Source: Promethearchaeota archaeon (GTDB taxonomy: Archaea > Asgardarchaeota > Lokiarchaeia > Sigynarchaeales > SOKP01). Taken from it: a stretch of 18,294 bases of DNA. Made by a program: the position numbers and the translations under genes. The stretch covers positions 1 through 18,294 of the forward strand of contig JAEOUI010000097.1 in the NCBI GenBank assembly GCA_016839425.1, written 5' to 3'. Numbering within the stretch: the first letter of the stretch is position 1; each line of letters begins with the position of its first letter. The notes beneath the pieces are model-generated. The model made no database searches and was not told the DNA's origin. It was given only the letters and a program-made list of their open reading frames with translations. Shown here piece by piece: positions 1 to 7,465 of this stretch.

Positions 1-459
1 AGAATTATGCAATAAATTCAAAAACTCGTCCATTGTTGATTTTAATTTCTTTTCAAGCTTTTTTTTATCGGAAATGTCTTTTAAAATCAAAAATGTTTTA
101 TGATTTTCGTGAGAATCAAGATAATTCAAGCTTTTTGCATCAAACCATTTAAATAAACCATTTTTGTGTTGAATTCGTACTTGTAATTGCCTTTCTTTTG
201 TACCCGTTTGGTTGATGTTTTTAAACATATTAAATACATAATTCTTGTCGTCTGGATGGATCATGTCTGGTGCGTGCGTTCCAATTATATCTGCGTTAGC
301 ATATCCCAAGACCTCTAAAAATGTATCCTCGTTAATCCATTGATAATTAAGTTCTTGATCCAATATGGCAATAAGGTCATCAGTTGATTCAAATATAAAG
401 TTGAGAATATTGTTCAGTTGATCCGGCAGTTCACTATAATTCATGATCCCAATATCCAT
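1..459 (-). CDS. PAS-domain sensor protein, N-terminal part (cut by window edge)
   Basis: The minus strand is open from an ATG at 459 to the window edge, giving 153 residues with no stop. Residues about 20-130 read as a PAS domain: FIFESTDDLIAILD at the start, NEDTFLEVLGYANADIIGT in the core, an IHPDD motif at 68-72, and a closing PAC-type segment ending in LKDISDKKKLEKKLK. A charged helix follows (131-150), the usual linker to a histidine-kinase DHp domain or another PAS. There is no membrane segment, so it is probably cytosolic. A second in-frame ATG lies at 444. PAS identity is seen in the sequence; the kinase call is inference because the output domain lies outside the window. It is transcribed divergently from the PAP2 gene. 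Confidence 0.85.
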   Translation of the reverse strand, partial: MDIGIMNYSELPDQLNNILNFIFESTDDLIAILDQELNYQWINEDTFLEVLGYANADIIGTHAPDMIHPDDKNYVFNMFKNINQTGTKERQLQVRIQHKNGLFKWFDAKSLNYLDSHENHKTFLILKDISDKKKLEKKLKSTMDEFLNLLHNS

Positions 460-510
460 TAAATATTAGAAAAAAATAATCCTTTTCAGATATGAAATTA
501 TTTTAACTTT

Positions 511-531
511 CTTATAAAGATTTATATAAAA
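511..531. promoter_or_regulatory. candidate TATA elements in divergent intergenic region
   Basis: The 124-base gap between the PAS gene and the PAP2 gene holds TTATAAAG followed by TTTATATAAAA. These are archaeal TATA-box-like and usable on either strand: on the plus strand a start near 552 would give a leader of about 32 bases for the PAP2 gene, and on the minus strand a start near 498 would serve the PAS gene. A further TATAAAT at 561-567 is too close to the PAP2 ATG to fit well. Assigned by position and composition only. Confidence 0.4.
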
Positions 532-583
532 AAAAATACTAAATTAAGAAAAATTGCATCTATAAATCACTTTAAATTGTATT

Positions 584-1423
584 ATGAAAACTACAAAAAA
601 AAGTCATTCTTTATTATTTTATCTCATATTAAGCATTTTAATCCTATTTGTTATCTTTGCATTAATTTTTGGATTTTATGATTTAAGCATATCAAAAATC
701 GTAGTGGATGGGAATTCCCCTATTGGTGAATTTGGCGAATTTTGGGGAGATTTGCCTGGTTATGGTTTAATCGGAATTGCCGTTTCAATCTTAATTACTG
801 GTCATTTGAAAGACATAAAAAAACAGAAAATTGGATCATTTTTAGCAATCATTGTCGGTCTAGTTTTTTGCTTTTCTGGAATTATCTTGAATAATTTGAA
901 AATGTTTTTAGCCGGGTTGATAATTATGTTTCCAACAATAATATTTACTTTTAGCACATTAAATAAGGATTGGAGGACGTATTTCGTATTTGCGTTGGTA
1001 ATCGGAAGTCTCGCATTGTTCAACTCACTAATATTAGTTAACTTACTTAAAATCATTTGGGGTCGGGTTCGATTCATTGACATTTTAGAACTGGGAGATT
1101 CCGCGTTTACTCCTTGGTATCTTCCAAATAAACCTAGTATTGAACATACGAGTTTTCCAAGTGGTCATACGGCAATGGCATACATTTTCTTACCTCTTTT
1201 ATTTTTAATAAAAGACACGGACTGGAAAAAAATCTCTAAAATAAGCGTTTATTTACTAATTCTTTGTTGGGGATTTTTCATATCGATAACGCGCGTAATA
1301 TACGGAGTTCATTACGCCTCGGATGTTCTTTTTTCGACTTGCTTTACGGCTCTCATATCGATCGTTTTATATAAATATATTTATCTTAAAAAAGATCTCA
1401 TCGAGAAAAAGTTAGGATTATAA
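584..1423 (+). CDS. PAP2-superfamily membrane lipid phosphatase
   Basis: This is a polytopic membrane protein of 279 residues carrying the three phosphatase motifs of the PAP2 family. They are K156-x6-R163 (KIIWGRVRF), P192-S-G-H195, and T236-R237-x5-H243-x3-D247 (TRVIYGVHYASD). H195 would be the phosphate-relay residue and H243 the nucleophile by family analogy. Two small departures from consensus are F instead of P after R163 and T instead of S before R237. Hydrophobic segments lie near residues 10-30, 62-74, 82-102, 106-126, 132-155, 196-210, 220-236 and 247-266. The family removes phosphate from lipid phosphates or polyprenyl diphosphates at the membrane, so recycling of a dolichyl-type glycan carrier is plausible here. 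The actual substrate cannot be read from the sequence. Confidence 0.88.
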   Translation: MKTTKKSHSLLFYLILSILILFVIFALIFGFYDLSISKIVVDGNSPIGEFGEFWGDLPGYGLIGIAVSILITGHLKDIKKQKIGSFLAIIVGLVFCFSGIILNNLKMFLAGLIIMFPTIIFTFSTLNKDWRTYFVFALVIGSLALFNSLILVNLLKIIWGRVRFIDILELGDSAFTPWYLPNKPSIEHTSFPSGHTAMAYIFLPLLFLIKDTDWKKISKISVYLLILCWGFFISITRVIYGVHYASDVLFSTCFTALISIVLYKYIYLKKDLIEKKLGL

Positions 1424-1448
1424 AAAGGAAGTAAAAAAAAGCTTGGAA

Positions 1449-1580
1449 TTATTCAATATTTTTTTTTTCTTTTTGTTTCAAGTACATATCCATAAATAAT
1501 TTAGCGTATTCAATTAACTTTCTATGTTCTTGATTATTTTTTTCTTTAATTAATTGGATATTTGTATTATTAAACATCAT
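1449..1580 (-). CDS. possible small helical protein, 43 aa
   Basis: The minus strand carries ATG-ATG at 1580/1577 and a TAA at 1449-1451, encoding 43 residues that begin MMFNNTNIQLIKEKNNQ and end in a lysine-rich KQKEKKNIE tail. The predicted product is a charged amphipathic helix with no cysteine and no membrane segment. No clear ribosome binding site is visible, and the lysine-rich end coincides with the A/T run that also looks like the PAP2 terminator. It may therefore be a chance ORF in AT-rich DNA. I do not recognise a family. Confidence 0.25.
   Translation of the reverse strand: MMFNNTNIQLIKEKNNQEHRKLIEYAKLFMDMYLKQKEKKNIE
1459..1468 (+). terminator. T-tract terminator after PAP2 gene
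   Basis: Ten consecutive T residues lie 36 bases downstream of the PAP2 stop. A U-run in the transcript is the usual intrinsic terminator of archaeal RNA polymerase. No hairpin is needed or seen. Confidence 0.4.
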
Positions 1581-1768
1581 ATTTTTTTAATTCTTTTATG
1601 TTTAGTGATTAATTTGATAAGAATAATATTCAATTAGTCCATTATCCAGATATTATTTTATGGATATTAATCTTATTTAGTTATCGTTATTATAGGTCGA
1701 TTAATCAATATTTATTAGAACCAATTGTTAGACAAAAAGATTTAAATAACAATTCATAATATCACAAC

Positions 1769-2554
1769 TTGCCTTTGACAGAATTGTCAAGGATGTCAAA
1801 AGACTGGAAGGTGATAACATACCATATTGAAGAGTTTCAATTAGAGAAACCAATGCAAAAACCAAATATAATATTAAATTTAATATTTGTAACTGCTATT
1901 GCTTCTATCTTTTTGGTAATTATTTCAGGAGCTGGGGATCGAAATCCATTATCAGAAAGCGAATTCAATCCTTTTTGTGCAAGTGTAATATTGATTGAAA
2001 AAGAAAAAATTTCTCAAAATGATAAATTAGAATTTAAATCTGATTTAAACAATAACGAAGTGCCATTTGCTGAATGTGCTGTTGATTCAGGTATCGATAC
2101 AGGATGGGGTCATATACATATTGGTTATGATATTCCTGATATACTACCATTAACGATTACTGAAGATTATTTGGATAATAATTTTGCTATCACTGCCGTA
2201 GTATTTGGTGGATTTATTCCAGATGGCTACAGCGCTCTTGCAATAATTCAAGCAAATACTTCAATAGAAAGAGGTGTATTAATTGAGTGGATTTATGTAG
2301 GTACAGGAATATTGGATGAGCCTACGAATCCATATCATGGTTATGCATATAATATGTATGTGGCTGATTTCATCTTAACAGATCCAATTATATTAGAACT
2401 TAATACCGTTCCAACGATCAGTTCTGCTGGAATTGATCTTCAAACATATTGCCCAAACAGCCCATTACCTGATGGATTAGATAGATCAGTTACCGTAGGA
2501 GTAGTAAGTAACTGGAAAGCTGTCGATGGAGTGGATCAGCAGTTCCAGATATAA
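1769..2554 (+). CDS. unrecognised secreted or membrane-anchored protein
   Basis: The longest frame begins at a TTG (1769, 261 residues), but ATG 1853 (residue 29) fits better. From there the protein starts MQKPNIILNLIFVTAIASIF, a textbook export signal or N-terminal anchor with a short polar n-region and a hydrophobic core of about 20 residues ending in SGAG. An ATG at 1793 and a GTG at 1811 are other options; the GTG sits next to GGAAG. The mature part, about 200 residues, is rich in Asp, Ile and Asn with three cysteines (70, 103, 228 in long numbering). It alternates short hydrophobic strands with polar turns, suggesting a beta-rich extracellular domain. No catalytic motif or family was recognised. 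It stands alone, flanked by long AT-rich gaps. Coding is supported by length and the signal; function is unknown. Confidence 0.7.
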   Translation: MPLTELSRMSKDWKVITYHIEEFQLEKPMQKPNIILNLIFVTAIASIFLVIISGAGDRNPLSESEFNPFCASVILIEKEKISQNDKLEFKSDLNNNEVPFAECAVDSGIDTGWGHIHIGYDIPDILPLTITEDYLDNNFAITAVVFGGFIPDGYSALAIIQANTSIERGVLIEWIYVGTGILDEPTNPYHGYAYNMYVADFILTDPIILELNTVPTISSAGIDLQTYCPNSPLPDGLDRSVTVGVVSNWKAVDGVDQQFQI

Positions 2555-2610
2555 CTGGTACATAAAAATCGTTTTTCAGATCTCCCAACTCCGTAAAACC
2601 ATTTTTGCCA

Positions 2611-2620
2611 GATTTTTTTT
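2611..2620 (+). terminator. T-tract terminator after secreted-protein gene
   Basis: GATTTTTTTT followed by further T-rich sequence lies about 60 bases after the stop at 2554 and before the next promoter. This is consistent with U-run termination in archaea. Confidence 0.35.
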
Positions 2621-2662
2621 CTATAATTCTTATTTTATAGCAGATTTTTATTTATAATTAGA

Positions 2663-2671
2663 TTTATAAAT
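2663..2671 (+). promoter_or_regulatory. candidate TATA box for MBL-fold gene
   Basis: TTTATAAAT is centred about 36 bases before the ATG at 2703. It would place transcription start near 2693 and leave a leader of about 10 bases, typical of archaeal genes with little or no leader. Confidence 0.45.
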
Positions 2672-2702
2672 AATATTAAACAAGTAATCATTCGATATAG
2701 TA

Positions 2703-3368
2703 ATGAAGGAACTAATTAAAAACATTTATCATGTTGGAGATAGCGGATGCTCTGTTTTCCTTGTTAATACGGAAAGTGACGATGGGCTAGTTTTGATCGA
2801 TGCGGGAATGAATGCAAACATGATAAGCAAGAATTTGAATAAAGCAGGACTCAATCCTTCAGATATTAATCATTGCATCATTACTCATTGTCATATAGAC
2901 CATATTGCCGCATGCCACGATCTGCTTTCATTTAACGAAAACTTGAAGTTTTACGCCCATGACCTCGATGCTGAGTTTATTGAAAAGAAAGGATTCAATT
3001 CGAGAACGGCAGCGTCCTGGTATGGAATTGATTATGAACCCGTGAAATTGAAAATGAAATTTAAAAAGGATAATGAAATTCTTAAATTTGGTTTGTTCGA
3101 TTTCGAATGCATCCACACACCTGGACATACACCAGGGTCAATTTCAATATTATTGATCGTTGATACGGTAAAGGTTTTATTTGGTCAAGACATTCACGGG
3201 CCATTTAATAGCGGTTTTGGCTCAGACCTACACGATTATCAAAGATCCATGCAAAAGTTGTTAGATATTCAAGCGGATATTTTATGTGAAGGTCATTTTG
3301 GAATTATCCAACCCGCTAAGGATGTAGAACGATATATTAGAAGTTATATGGCTTCAAATCACCCTTAA
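2703..3368 (+). CDS. metallo-beta-lactamase-fold hydrolase
   Basis: A 221-residue single-domain MBL-fold protein with a complete dinuclear metal site. It has H62-x-H64-x-D66-H67 (THCHIDH), H142 in the HTPGHTPGS strand, D163 in GQD and H198 in EGH. LIDAGM at 31-36 is the conserved Asp-Gly turn before the active site. The layout is that of glyoxalase II-like or related small hydrolases acting on thioesters, lactones or similar compounds; nothing C-terminal to the fold suggests an RNase or flavoprotein. There is no signal peptide, so it is cytosolic. It opens a run of four plus-strand hydrolase-type genes, separated from PepD by 80 bases. The fold is certain from motifs; the substrate cannot be assigned. 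Confidence 0.9.
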   Translation: MKELIKNIYHVGDSGCSVFLVNTESDDGLVLIDAGMNANMISKNLNKAGLNPSDINHCIITHCHIDHIAACHDLLSFNENLKFYAHDLDAEFIEKKGFNSRTAASWYGIDYEPVKLKMKFKKDNEILKFGLFDFECIHTPGHTPGSISILLIVDTVKVLFGQDIHGPFNSGFGSDLHDYQRSMQKLLDIQADILCEGHFGIIQPAKDVERYIRSYMASNHP

Positions 3369-3387
3369 ATTTTTGATAGAATCTTAA

Positions 3388-3400
3388 TTTTTTTAAATTA
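3388..3400 (+). promoter_or_regulatory. candidate TATA box for dipeptidase gene
   Basis: TTTTTTTAAATTA is centred about 54 bases before the TTG start. It predicts transcription from about 3421 and a leader of about 28 bases carrying the ribosome binding site at 3434-3442. Confidence 0.35.
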
Positions 3401-3433
3401 TCATAATACAAAGTTTTTCAATATTTAATAATA

Positions 3434-3442
3434 GAGAAGTGA
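3434..3442 (+). promoter_or_regulatory. ribosome binding site that supports the TTG start
   Basis: GAGAAGTGA resembles the GGAGGTGA anti-16S complement and ends six bases before TTG 3449. This supports the TTG as the true dipeptidase start. Confidence 0.5.
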
Positions 3443-3448
3443 AATTAA

Positions 3449-4963
3449 TTGCCATTAAATGAGAACATATTTAGAAAGAACAAAGTATTTTGGAAATATT
3501 TTGAACTGATTTGTAAAATACCCCGCTGTTCTGGACACGAGGAAAGAATTAGAGATTTCATACAGAACGAGGTAAAAAAATTTAATTTTACGAGTAAAAC
3601 AGATAAGGTTGGTAATTTATTGGTGGAATTGCCCCTTCAAGATTTAAAAGGTATAAAAAGAAAAATCATATTTCAATCGCATCTTGATATGGTATGCGAA
3701 AAAAATGAGGAGACATCTCACGATTTTGCAAAAGATCCCATTGAGATAACAGTTATTGAACAAGATGGGAATAATTGGGTTAAAGCTAATGGAACGACCT
3801 TGGGTGCGGATAATGGCGCTGGAATTGCACATAATTTGGAATTAATGGCATTGATTTCCACGAACATGCTCAAATTTGATAATTTGGACATCTCGTTTCT
3901 ATTTACAGTAGAAGAAGAAACAGGGCTCGTTGGAGCCTTTAATATCGATAGCACAATGATTAATGCGGATTACTTGATTAATTTAGATTCTGAAAGTGAT
4001 GATAGATATACTATTGGTTGTGCAGGTGGAATAAATACTTCAGCGTCATTAAAATTTAAAGGAGAACCTATTACTGATGGATTTTTAAATTCGCACGCTC
4101 CTTTTGAAATTTTCATATCGGGATTGAAGGGAGGGCATTCGGGGGGAGATATTAATAAGGGAAGAATAAATGCAATAAAACTGATAATTAGGTTATTGGA
4201 ACAACTCTTAGATCAAGATATTAGACTTGTCTCTATCAATGGAGGTCATTTATCGAACGCCATTCCAAGAGAGGCAAAAGCGATTGTATTTTTCCAAAAC
4301 GATTGTATTAATGAAATCCAAACTAAGACAGAAAATATTTTCAAGAATATTTCTTCGGAGTTATCAGAAAAAGAACCTAATTTGGAAATCTCCCTTAAAA
4401 AGATTAATATCAAAGATGTAAAAAATCCAATTTTATTTCCAAAAATTATTTTGAAACCTCTTGTAAAAATATTAGCCGAAATTCCTGATGGACCTCAATC
4501 TTGGGTACCAAATGATGCAGCTTTAGTACACACATCTACAAATTTAGCAATAATAACAACTATATATAATAAGATTGAAATAATTACGAGTCAAAGGAGT
4601 TTGAACGAAATTACCAAAAAAGAAATTCAAGAAAAAGTACAAAATTCGTTTCAAAAATCTGGCTTAGAATTCAACATTATCCAATCGGGAGATTATCCTG
4701 GATGGGAACCAAATTACGAATCTGACTTACTTAGTATTGCTAAAAAAGCATATAGGGATGTATTTAACCAAGATGTACTCGTGAAAACGATACACGCAGG
4801 TCTGGAATGCGGAATATTAAAACGTCAATTTCCAAAAATAGAAATGATTTCTCTTGGTCCAACCATACTCGGAGCACACTCTCCTGACGAACGGCTTAAT
4901 GTTAAAAGCGTCGAAAAAATAAAAGCATTATTACTAAAACTAATTGAAGAACTATCAAAATAA
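3449..4963 (+). CDS. pepD: PepD-type aminoacyl-histidine dipeptidase (peptidase family M20C)
   Basis: This 504-residue protein is colinear with bacterial PepD (about 485 residues), a cytosolic dinuclear zinc dipeptidase that cleaves Xaa-His and other dipeptides. Diagnostic segments appear in order: IPRCSGHEE at 25-32, SHLDM with ligand H78 and D80, GTTLGADNG with bridging D121, EEETG with catalytic E156 and ligand E157, and NLDSESD with D180. They are followed by the dimerisation-domain motif GLKGGHSGGDI (225-235), NAIPREA (270-276), HAGLECG (449-455) and GAHSPDERL with ligand H477. All metal and catalytic residues are present. The start is a TTG at 3449 with a good ribosome binding site upstream, and the N-terminus aligns with PepD from there. 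It lies 54 bases before the PHP phosphatase. Family is secure; true preference for histidine dipeptides is not shown. Confidence 0.93.
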   Translation: MPLNENIFRKNKVFWKYFELICKIPRCSGHEERIRDFIQNEVKKFNFTSKTDKVGNLLVELPLQDLKGIKRKIIFQSHLDMVCEKNEETSHDFAKDPIEITVIEQDGNNWVKANGTTLGADNGAGIAHNLELMALISTNMLKFDNLDISFLFTVEEETGLVGAFNIDSTMINADYLINLDSESDDRYTIGCAGGINTSASLKFKGEPITDGFLNSHAPFEIFISGLKGGHSGGDINKGRINAIKLIIRLLEQLLDQDIRLVSINGGHLSNAIPREAKAIVFFQNDCINEIQTKTENIFKNISSELSEKEPNLEISLKKINIKDVKNPILFPKIILKPLVKILAEIPDGPQSWVPNDAALVHTSTNLAIITTIYNKIEIITSQRSLNEITKKEIQEKVQNSFQKSGLEFNIIQSGDYPGWEPNYESDLLSIAKKAYRDVFNQDVLVKTIHAGLECGILKRQFPKIEMISLGPTILGAHSPDERLNVKSVEKIKALLLKLIEELSK

Positions 4964-5017
4964 ATTTCTTAACACCCCAAAATTTTAACTTCTTTCAAAT
5001 ATTTTAATTTACTGAAT

Positions 5018-5863
5018 ATGATACTAGAAGATTGGCATACACATAGCAAACTCTGTCATCACGCTGTTGGAACTCTCGAAGATTATGTAAAACAAGCCGT
5101 TAAGAAGGGATTAAATACTATAGGATTTAACGATCACTTTCCATACGAATTTTATGACGGGATTGAAAATGTACCTCACGAAGAATATGCCATGAAATTG
5201 GATGAGCTTGATTTATATTTAACTTCAGCAAAAGATTTGAGAGAAAAATACAAGGATACACTTAATATTAAAATTGGTTTTGAAGTTGAATTTATTGAAC
5301 CCCAAGTCGCCGTTCTTAATAGTCATTTAAACCCGCTCCTTTCAGAATTAGATTATCTTCATGGATCGGTTCATATTCTTATTTTAAAAGACGGATTATG
5401 GCCGATGGACGACGAACGTTTCATTGAAAGATTTGACAAAATAGACATAGACGACATCTACGCTCAATTTTATCAACATATAAGAAAAATGATATCAATA
5501 AAAAAATTTAATTTTGATATAGTGTCCCATTTTGACCTTCCAAAAAAATTTAACAAGTTACCCTCAAAGAAAGCCGAGTTTATAGAACAGGTATCCAAAA
5601 CATTAGAACTCATAAAAAAAAATGATTTAACTATGGAAATAAACACATCAGGCTTTCGGAAAGCCATAAAAGAACAATATCCAAGTACCGAAATCCTTGA
5701 ACTAATGCACGATCTCGATATTCCAATATTATTGGGTTCCGATGCTCACGCACCTGAAGAAGTTGGTTGGGAATTTGAAAAAATGATCCAAATAATCAAA
5801 AAAATAGGTTTCAATCAATTAGCTCATTTTACTAAAAGAAAAAGAAAATTTATAGATATATAA
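5018..5863 (+). CDS. HisJ-type PHP-domain phosphatase
   Basis: A 281-residue PHP-fold phosphoesterase of the HisJ/HolPase class. Visible metal-site residues are H7 and H9 in DWHTHS, H14/H15, H40 in GFNDH, E89 in GFEVEF, H119 in LHGSVH, H171 in VSHFD, and D242/H244 in GSDAHAP. The order and spacing match histidinol-phosphatases (histidinol phosphate to histidinol, the penultimate step of histidine synthesis). No other his gene is in the window, and PHP phosphatases of this class also act on other phosphoesters, so I give no symbol. ATG 5018 follows AATTTTAAC at 4981-4989, which could be a TATA box giving a very short leader. Only 20 bases separate it from the DUF5714-like gene, so the two are probably cotranscribed. 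Confidence 0.87.
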   Translation: MILEDWHTHSKLCHHAVGTLEDYVKQAVKKGLNTIGFNDHFPYEFYDGIENVPHEEYAMKLDELDLYLTSAKDLREKYKDTLNIKIGFEVEFIEPQVAVLNSHLNPLLSELDYLHGSVHILILKDGLWPMDDERFIERFDKIDIDDIYAQFYQHIRKMISIKKFNFDIVSHFDLPKKFNKLPSKKAEFIEQVSKTLELIKKNDLTMEINTSGFRKAIKEQYPSTEILELMHDLDIPILLGSDAHAPEEVGWEFEKMIQIIKKIGFNQLAHFTKRKRKFIDI

Positions 5864-5883
5864 AGCGAAGATGGTTAGATAGA

Positions 5884-6606
5884 ATGGATAAAAAAGATAA
5901 GTGTGAAGTTTGTGGTAATGAACTCGTATATTCAACGAAGATAGGTTATGTTCAAAATATAGAATGTTATTATTGTGGGGAAGAGTTTTCTACGGATACT
6001 TGGTGCCCGTCAGGGCATTATATTTGCGACAGATGTCATTCAAAAGATCCAATATCGTTCATTCAATCGTTTTGCTCTACTACAGATTTAAAGGATCCAT
6101 TTGAAATCGCAGACGAGATTATGAAGCACGATAAGTTTAAAGTTTATGGTCCCGAACACCACGTCCTCGTACCTTTAGCCATCTTGACATCTTTAAAAAA
6201 CAATTCTATTAAAAAACCAGACGGTTCTGATATCTCCAATGACGACCTGATTGAAGCGATTAGAAGAGCTTCAAAAATTCCTGGAGGATGGTGTGGATTT
6301 TACGGATCTTGTGGCGCAGGAATGGGATCAGGAATTGCCATTAGCATATTCACTGGTGCAACTCCTGCAAAAAATATACCGAGATCGCTTGCAAATACCA
6401 TTACTTCGAGGTCCCTTTCAAAAATAGCTGATAATTTGGAGCATTGTTGTAAAAGATCTGTAAGAATCTCAATAATGGAGACTTTAGAGTTTTTAAAGGA
6501 GAAATTTAATATAAACTTGAATTTTTGTCCAAAAAAATGCGTTTTTTCTGATAAAAACGACAAGTGTGAAAAAGCAAATTGTTTCCTTTTTGATCCAAAC
6601 AATTAA
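5884..6606 (+). CDS. DUF5714-like cysteine-rich protein, unknown function
   Basis: This 240-residue protein has 16 cysteines. The N-terminus looks like zinc or Fe-S knuckles: C7-x2-C10, C28-x2-C31, then C41-PSGH-x3-C48-x2-C51. A middle region has YGPEHH (88-93), GGWCGFYGSCGAGMGSGIA with C137 and C143, a TGATP segment, and a C188-C189-K-R motif. The C-terminus adds C215-x3-C219-x8-C228-x4-C233. The CPSGHYICD, GPEHH and GFxGSCGAGxG segments match my memory of DUF5714, an archaeal and anaerobe-biased family without a known activity. The cysteine spacing suggests metal or Fe-S binding (inference). It follows the PHP gene closely, and its stop overlaps the stop of the convergent gene. Family call moderately sure, function unknown. 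Confidence 0.78.
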   Translation: MDKKDKCEVCGNELVYSTKIGYVQNIECYYCGEEFSTDTWCPSGHYICDRCHSKDPISFIQSFCSTTDLKDPFEIADEIMKHDKFKVYGPEHHVLVPLAILTSLKNNSIKKPDGSDISNDDLIEAIRRASKIPGGWCGFYGSCGAGMGSGIAISIFTGATPAKNIPRSLANTITSRSLSKIADNLEHCCKRSVRISIMETLEFLKEKFNINLNFCPKKCVFSDKNDKCEKANCFLFDPNN

Positions 6607-7352
6607 AATGATATTGAAGTATAAAAATCTCCTTGTTTAAGAAAAGCGTGATTCTTATCATTTTCCTTGTTTCGAAACATTATAAATTCTTCTGATGTCT
6701 TATAAGCTAACCATAAGAATTCGTATAATTGAGATTTTGGATTTTTTTTAATCGTGTTGATTAAAAGTGCCTCAACATATTTAATATCGTCTAAACCCTT
6801 AATTTTAACTAGTTTCTGGTTTTCAATTTCTTCCCATGTTAAATCTTTTCGATAATCGTTAAGTAATGAAACCCAATCTCTGAATTCATAAAGTTTTATT
6901 TTCGAATTATTTATGTTGAGATATGCTGATGTTTTTTCTTGATCATAAACGATTTCAATATCGAAGTCTAATTCAAGGTTTAAATCTTTTTTTAGAAGAC
7001 TTATCCAGCTTTTAAGCTCTTCTTGTTTGAGAGCAAGAGTCCAATTATCTGGGGCAGTATCTATAATATAATCCCTCAGAGTTTTTAATCGAATCTCAAT
7101 CTTGTTTTCTCCTTCTTTCCAAGTTTCAGATTGTTTTTCCTCTTCTACAGAAATTTCTATTTGAGGTTTTATTTTTTGTGATACTCCTAAATCTAAGCTT
7201 GAAGAGCAGAGATTGGATCTACGGACTTGTTTTGAAAGACTTAAAAACGAGACTAAAGCGTTCGAGATATTTTCAATATACGCATCATTTTGAGAGAAAG
7301 AAATATTATTTTCAATTACAGTTGATTCTGGTCGGGCTTTTTCAATGGTCAA
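6603..7352 (-). CDS. unrecognised 249-aa protein with an internal W-SLL repeat
   Basis: I do not recognise this soluble, acidic protein. The N-terminal 90 residues are low-complexity and Ser/Glu-rich; the rest is helical and charged. Residues 112-120 (ELKSWISLL) and 156-164 (EFRDWVSLL) form an internal repeat with a 44-residue period, suggesting duplicated small domains of about 45 residues. A single cysteine (C49) and no membrane segment are present. The start is uncertain: the long frame begins at TTG 7352 and has no ATG before residue 225, no ribosome binding site is visible, and the frame is closed upstream at 7383-7385. Its stop (6603-6605) overlaps the stop of the DUF5714-like gene. It lies 113 bases after the 102-aa gene on the same strand. 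Confidence 0.6.
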   Translation of the reverse strand: MTIEKARPESTVIENNISFSQNDAYIENISNALVSFLSLSKQVRRSNLCSSSLDLGVSQKIKPQIEISVEEEKQSETWKEGENKIEIRLKTLRDYIIDTAPDNWTLALKQEELKSWISLLKKDLNLELDFDIEIVYDQEKTSAYLNINNSKIKLYEFRDWVSLLNDYRKDLTWEEIENQKLVKIKGLDDIKYVEALLINTIKKNPKSQLYEFLWLAYKTSEEFIMFRNKENDKNHAFLKQGDFYTSISF

Positions 7353-7428
7353 GATTAAAACACTTGAGTAAATTAAATAAAGTTAAAAATTTTAAATCGA
7401 TTAACATGGAAAAAGGAGATGTTTTCTT

Positions 7429-7437
7429 AAAAAAAAA
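7429..7437 (-). terminator. T-tract terminator after the 102-aa gene
   Basis: Nine A residues on the plus strand are a T9 run on the minus strand, 29 bases after the stop at 7466. This suggests the 249-aa gene that follows has its own promoter; a TTTAAAATTT element lies around 7387-7396. Confidence 0.4.
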
Positions 7438-7465
7438 TATGTGTTATGTGAATATTATCCTTATT

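Larger units (their letters stand above)
1424..1768. other. AT-rich spacer between PAP2 gene and secreted-protein gene
   Basis: This is 345 bases without a strong gene. It holds a T10 run at 1459-1468 (36 bases after the PAP2 stop, a likely terminator), a possible 43-residue minus-strand ORF (1449-1580), and an open plus-strand frame from 1613 to 1756 with a hydrophobic stretch but no start codon. Confidence 0.6.

Noticed and set aside
5018..5863. Part of a histidine biosynthesis operon
   Set aside because: Only the HisJ-type phosphatase is present; no other his gene is adjacent, so naming it as the histidine enzyme would overreach.
6300..6602. 100-residue minus-strand frame opposite the DUF5714-like gene
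   Set aside because: It is entirely antisense to a protein with conserved cysteine motifs and shows no independent coding signal.
7353..7407. Short minus-strand ATG frame (MLIDLKFLTLFN) just upstream of the 249-aa gene as a possible frameshifted start
   Set aside because: It is out of frame with the 249-aa gene and ends after about 21 codons; there is no conserved sequence to show it was once joined.
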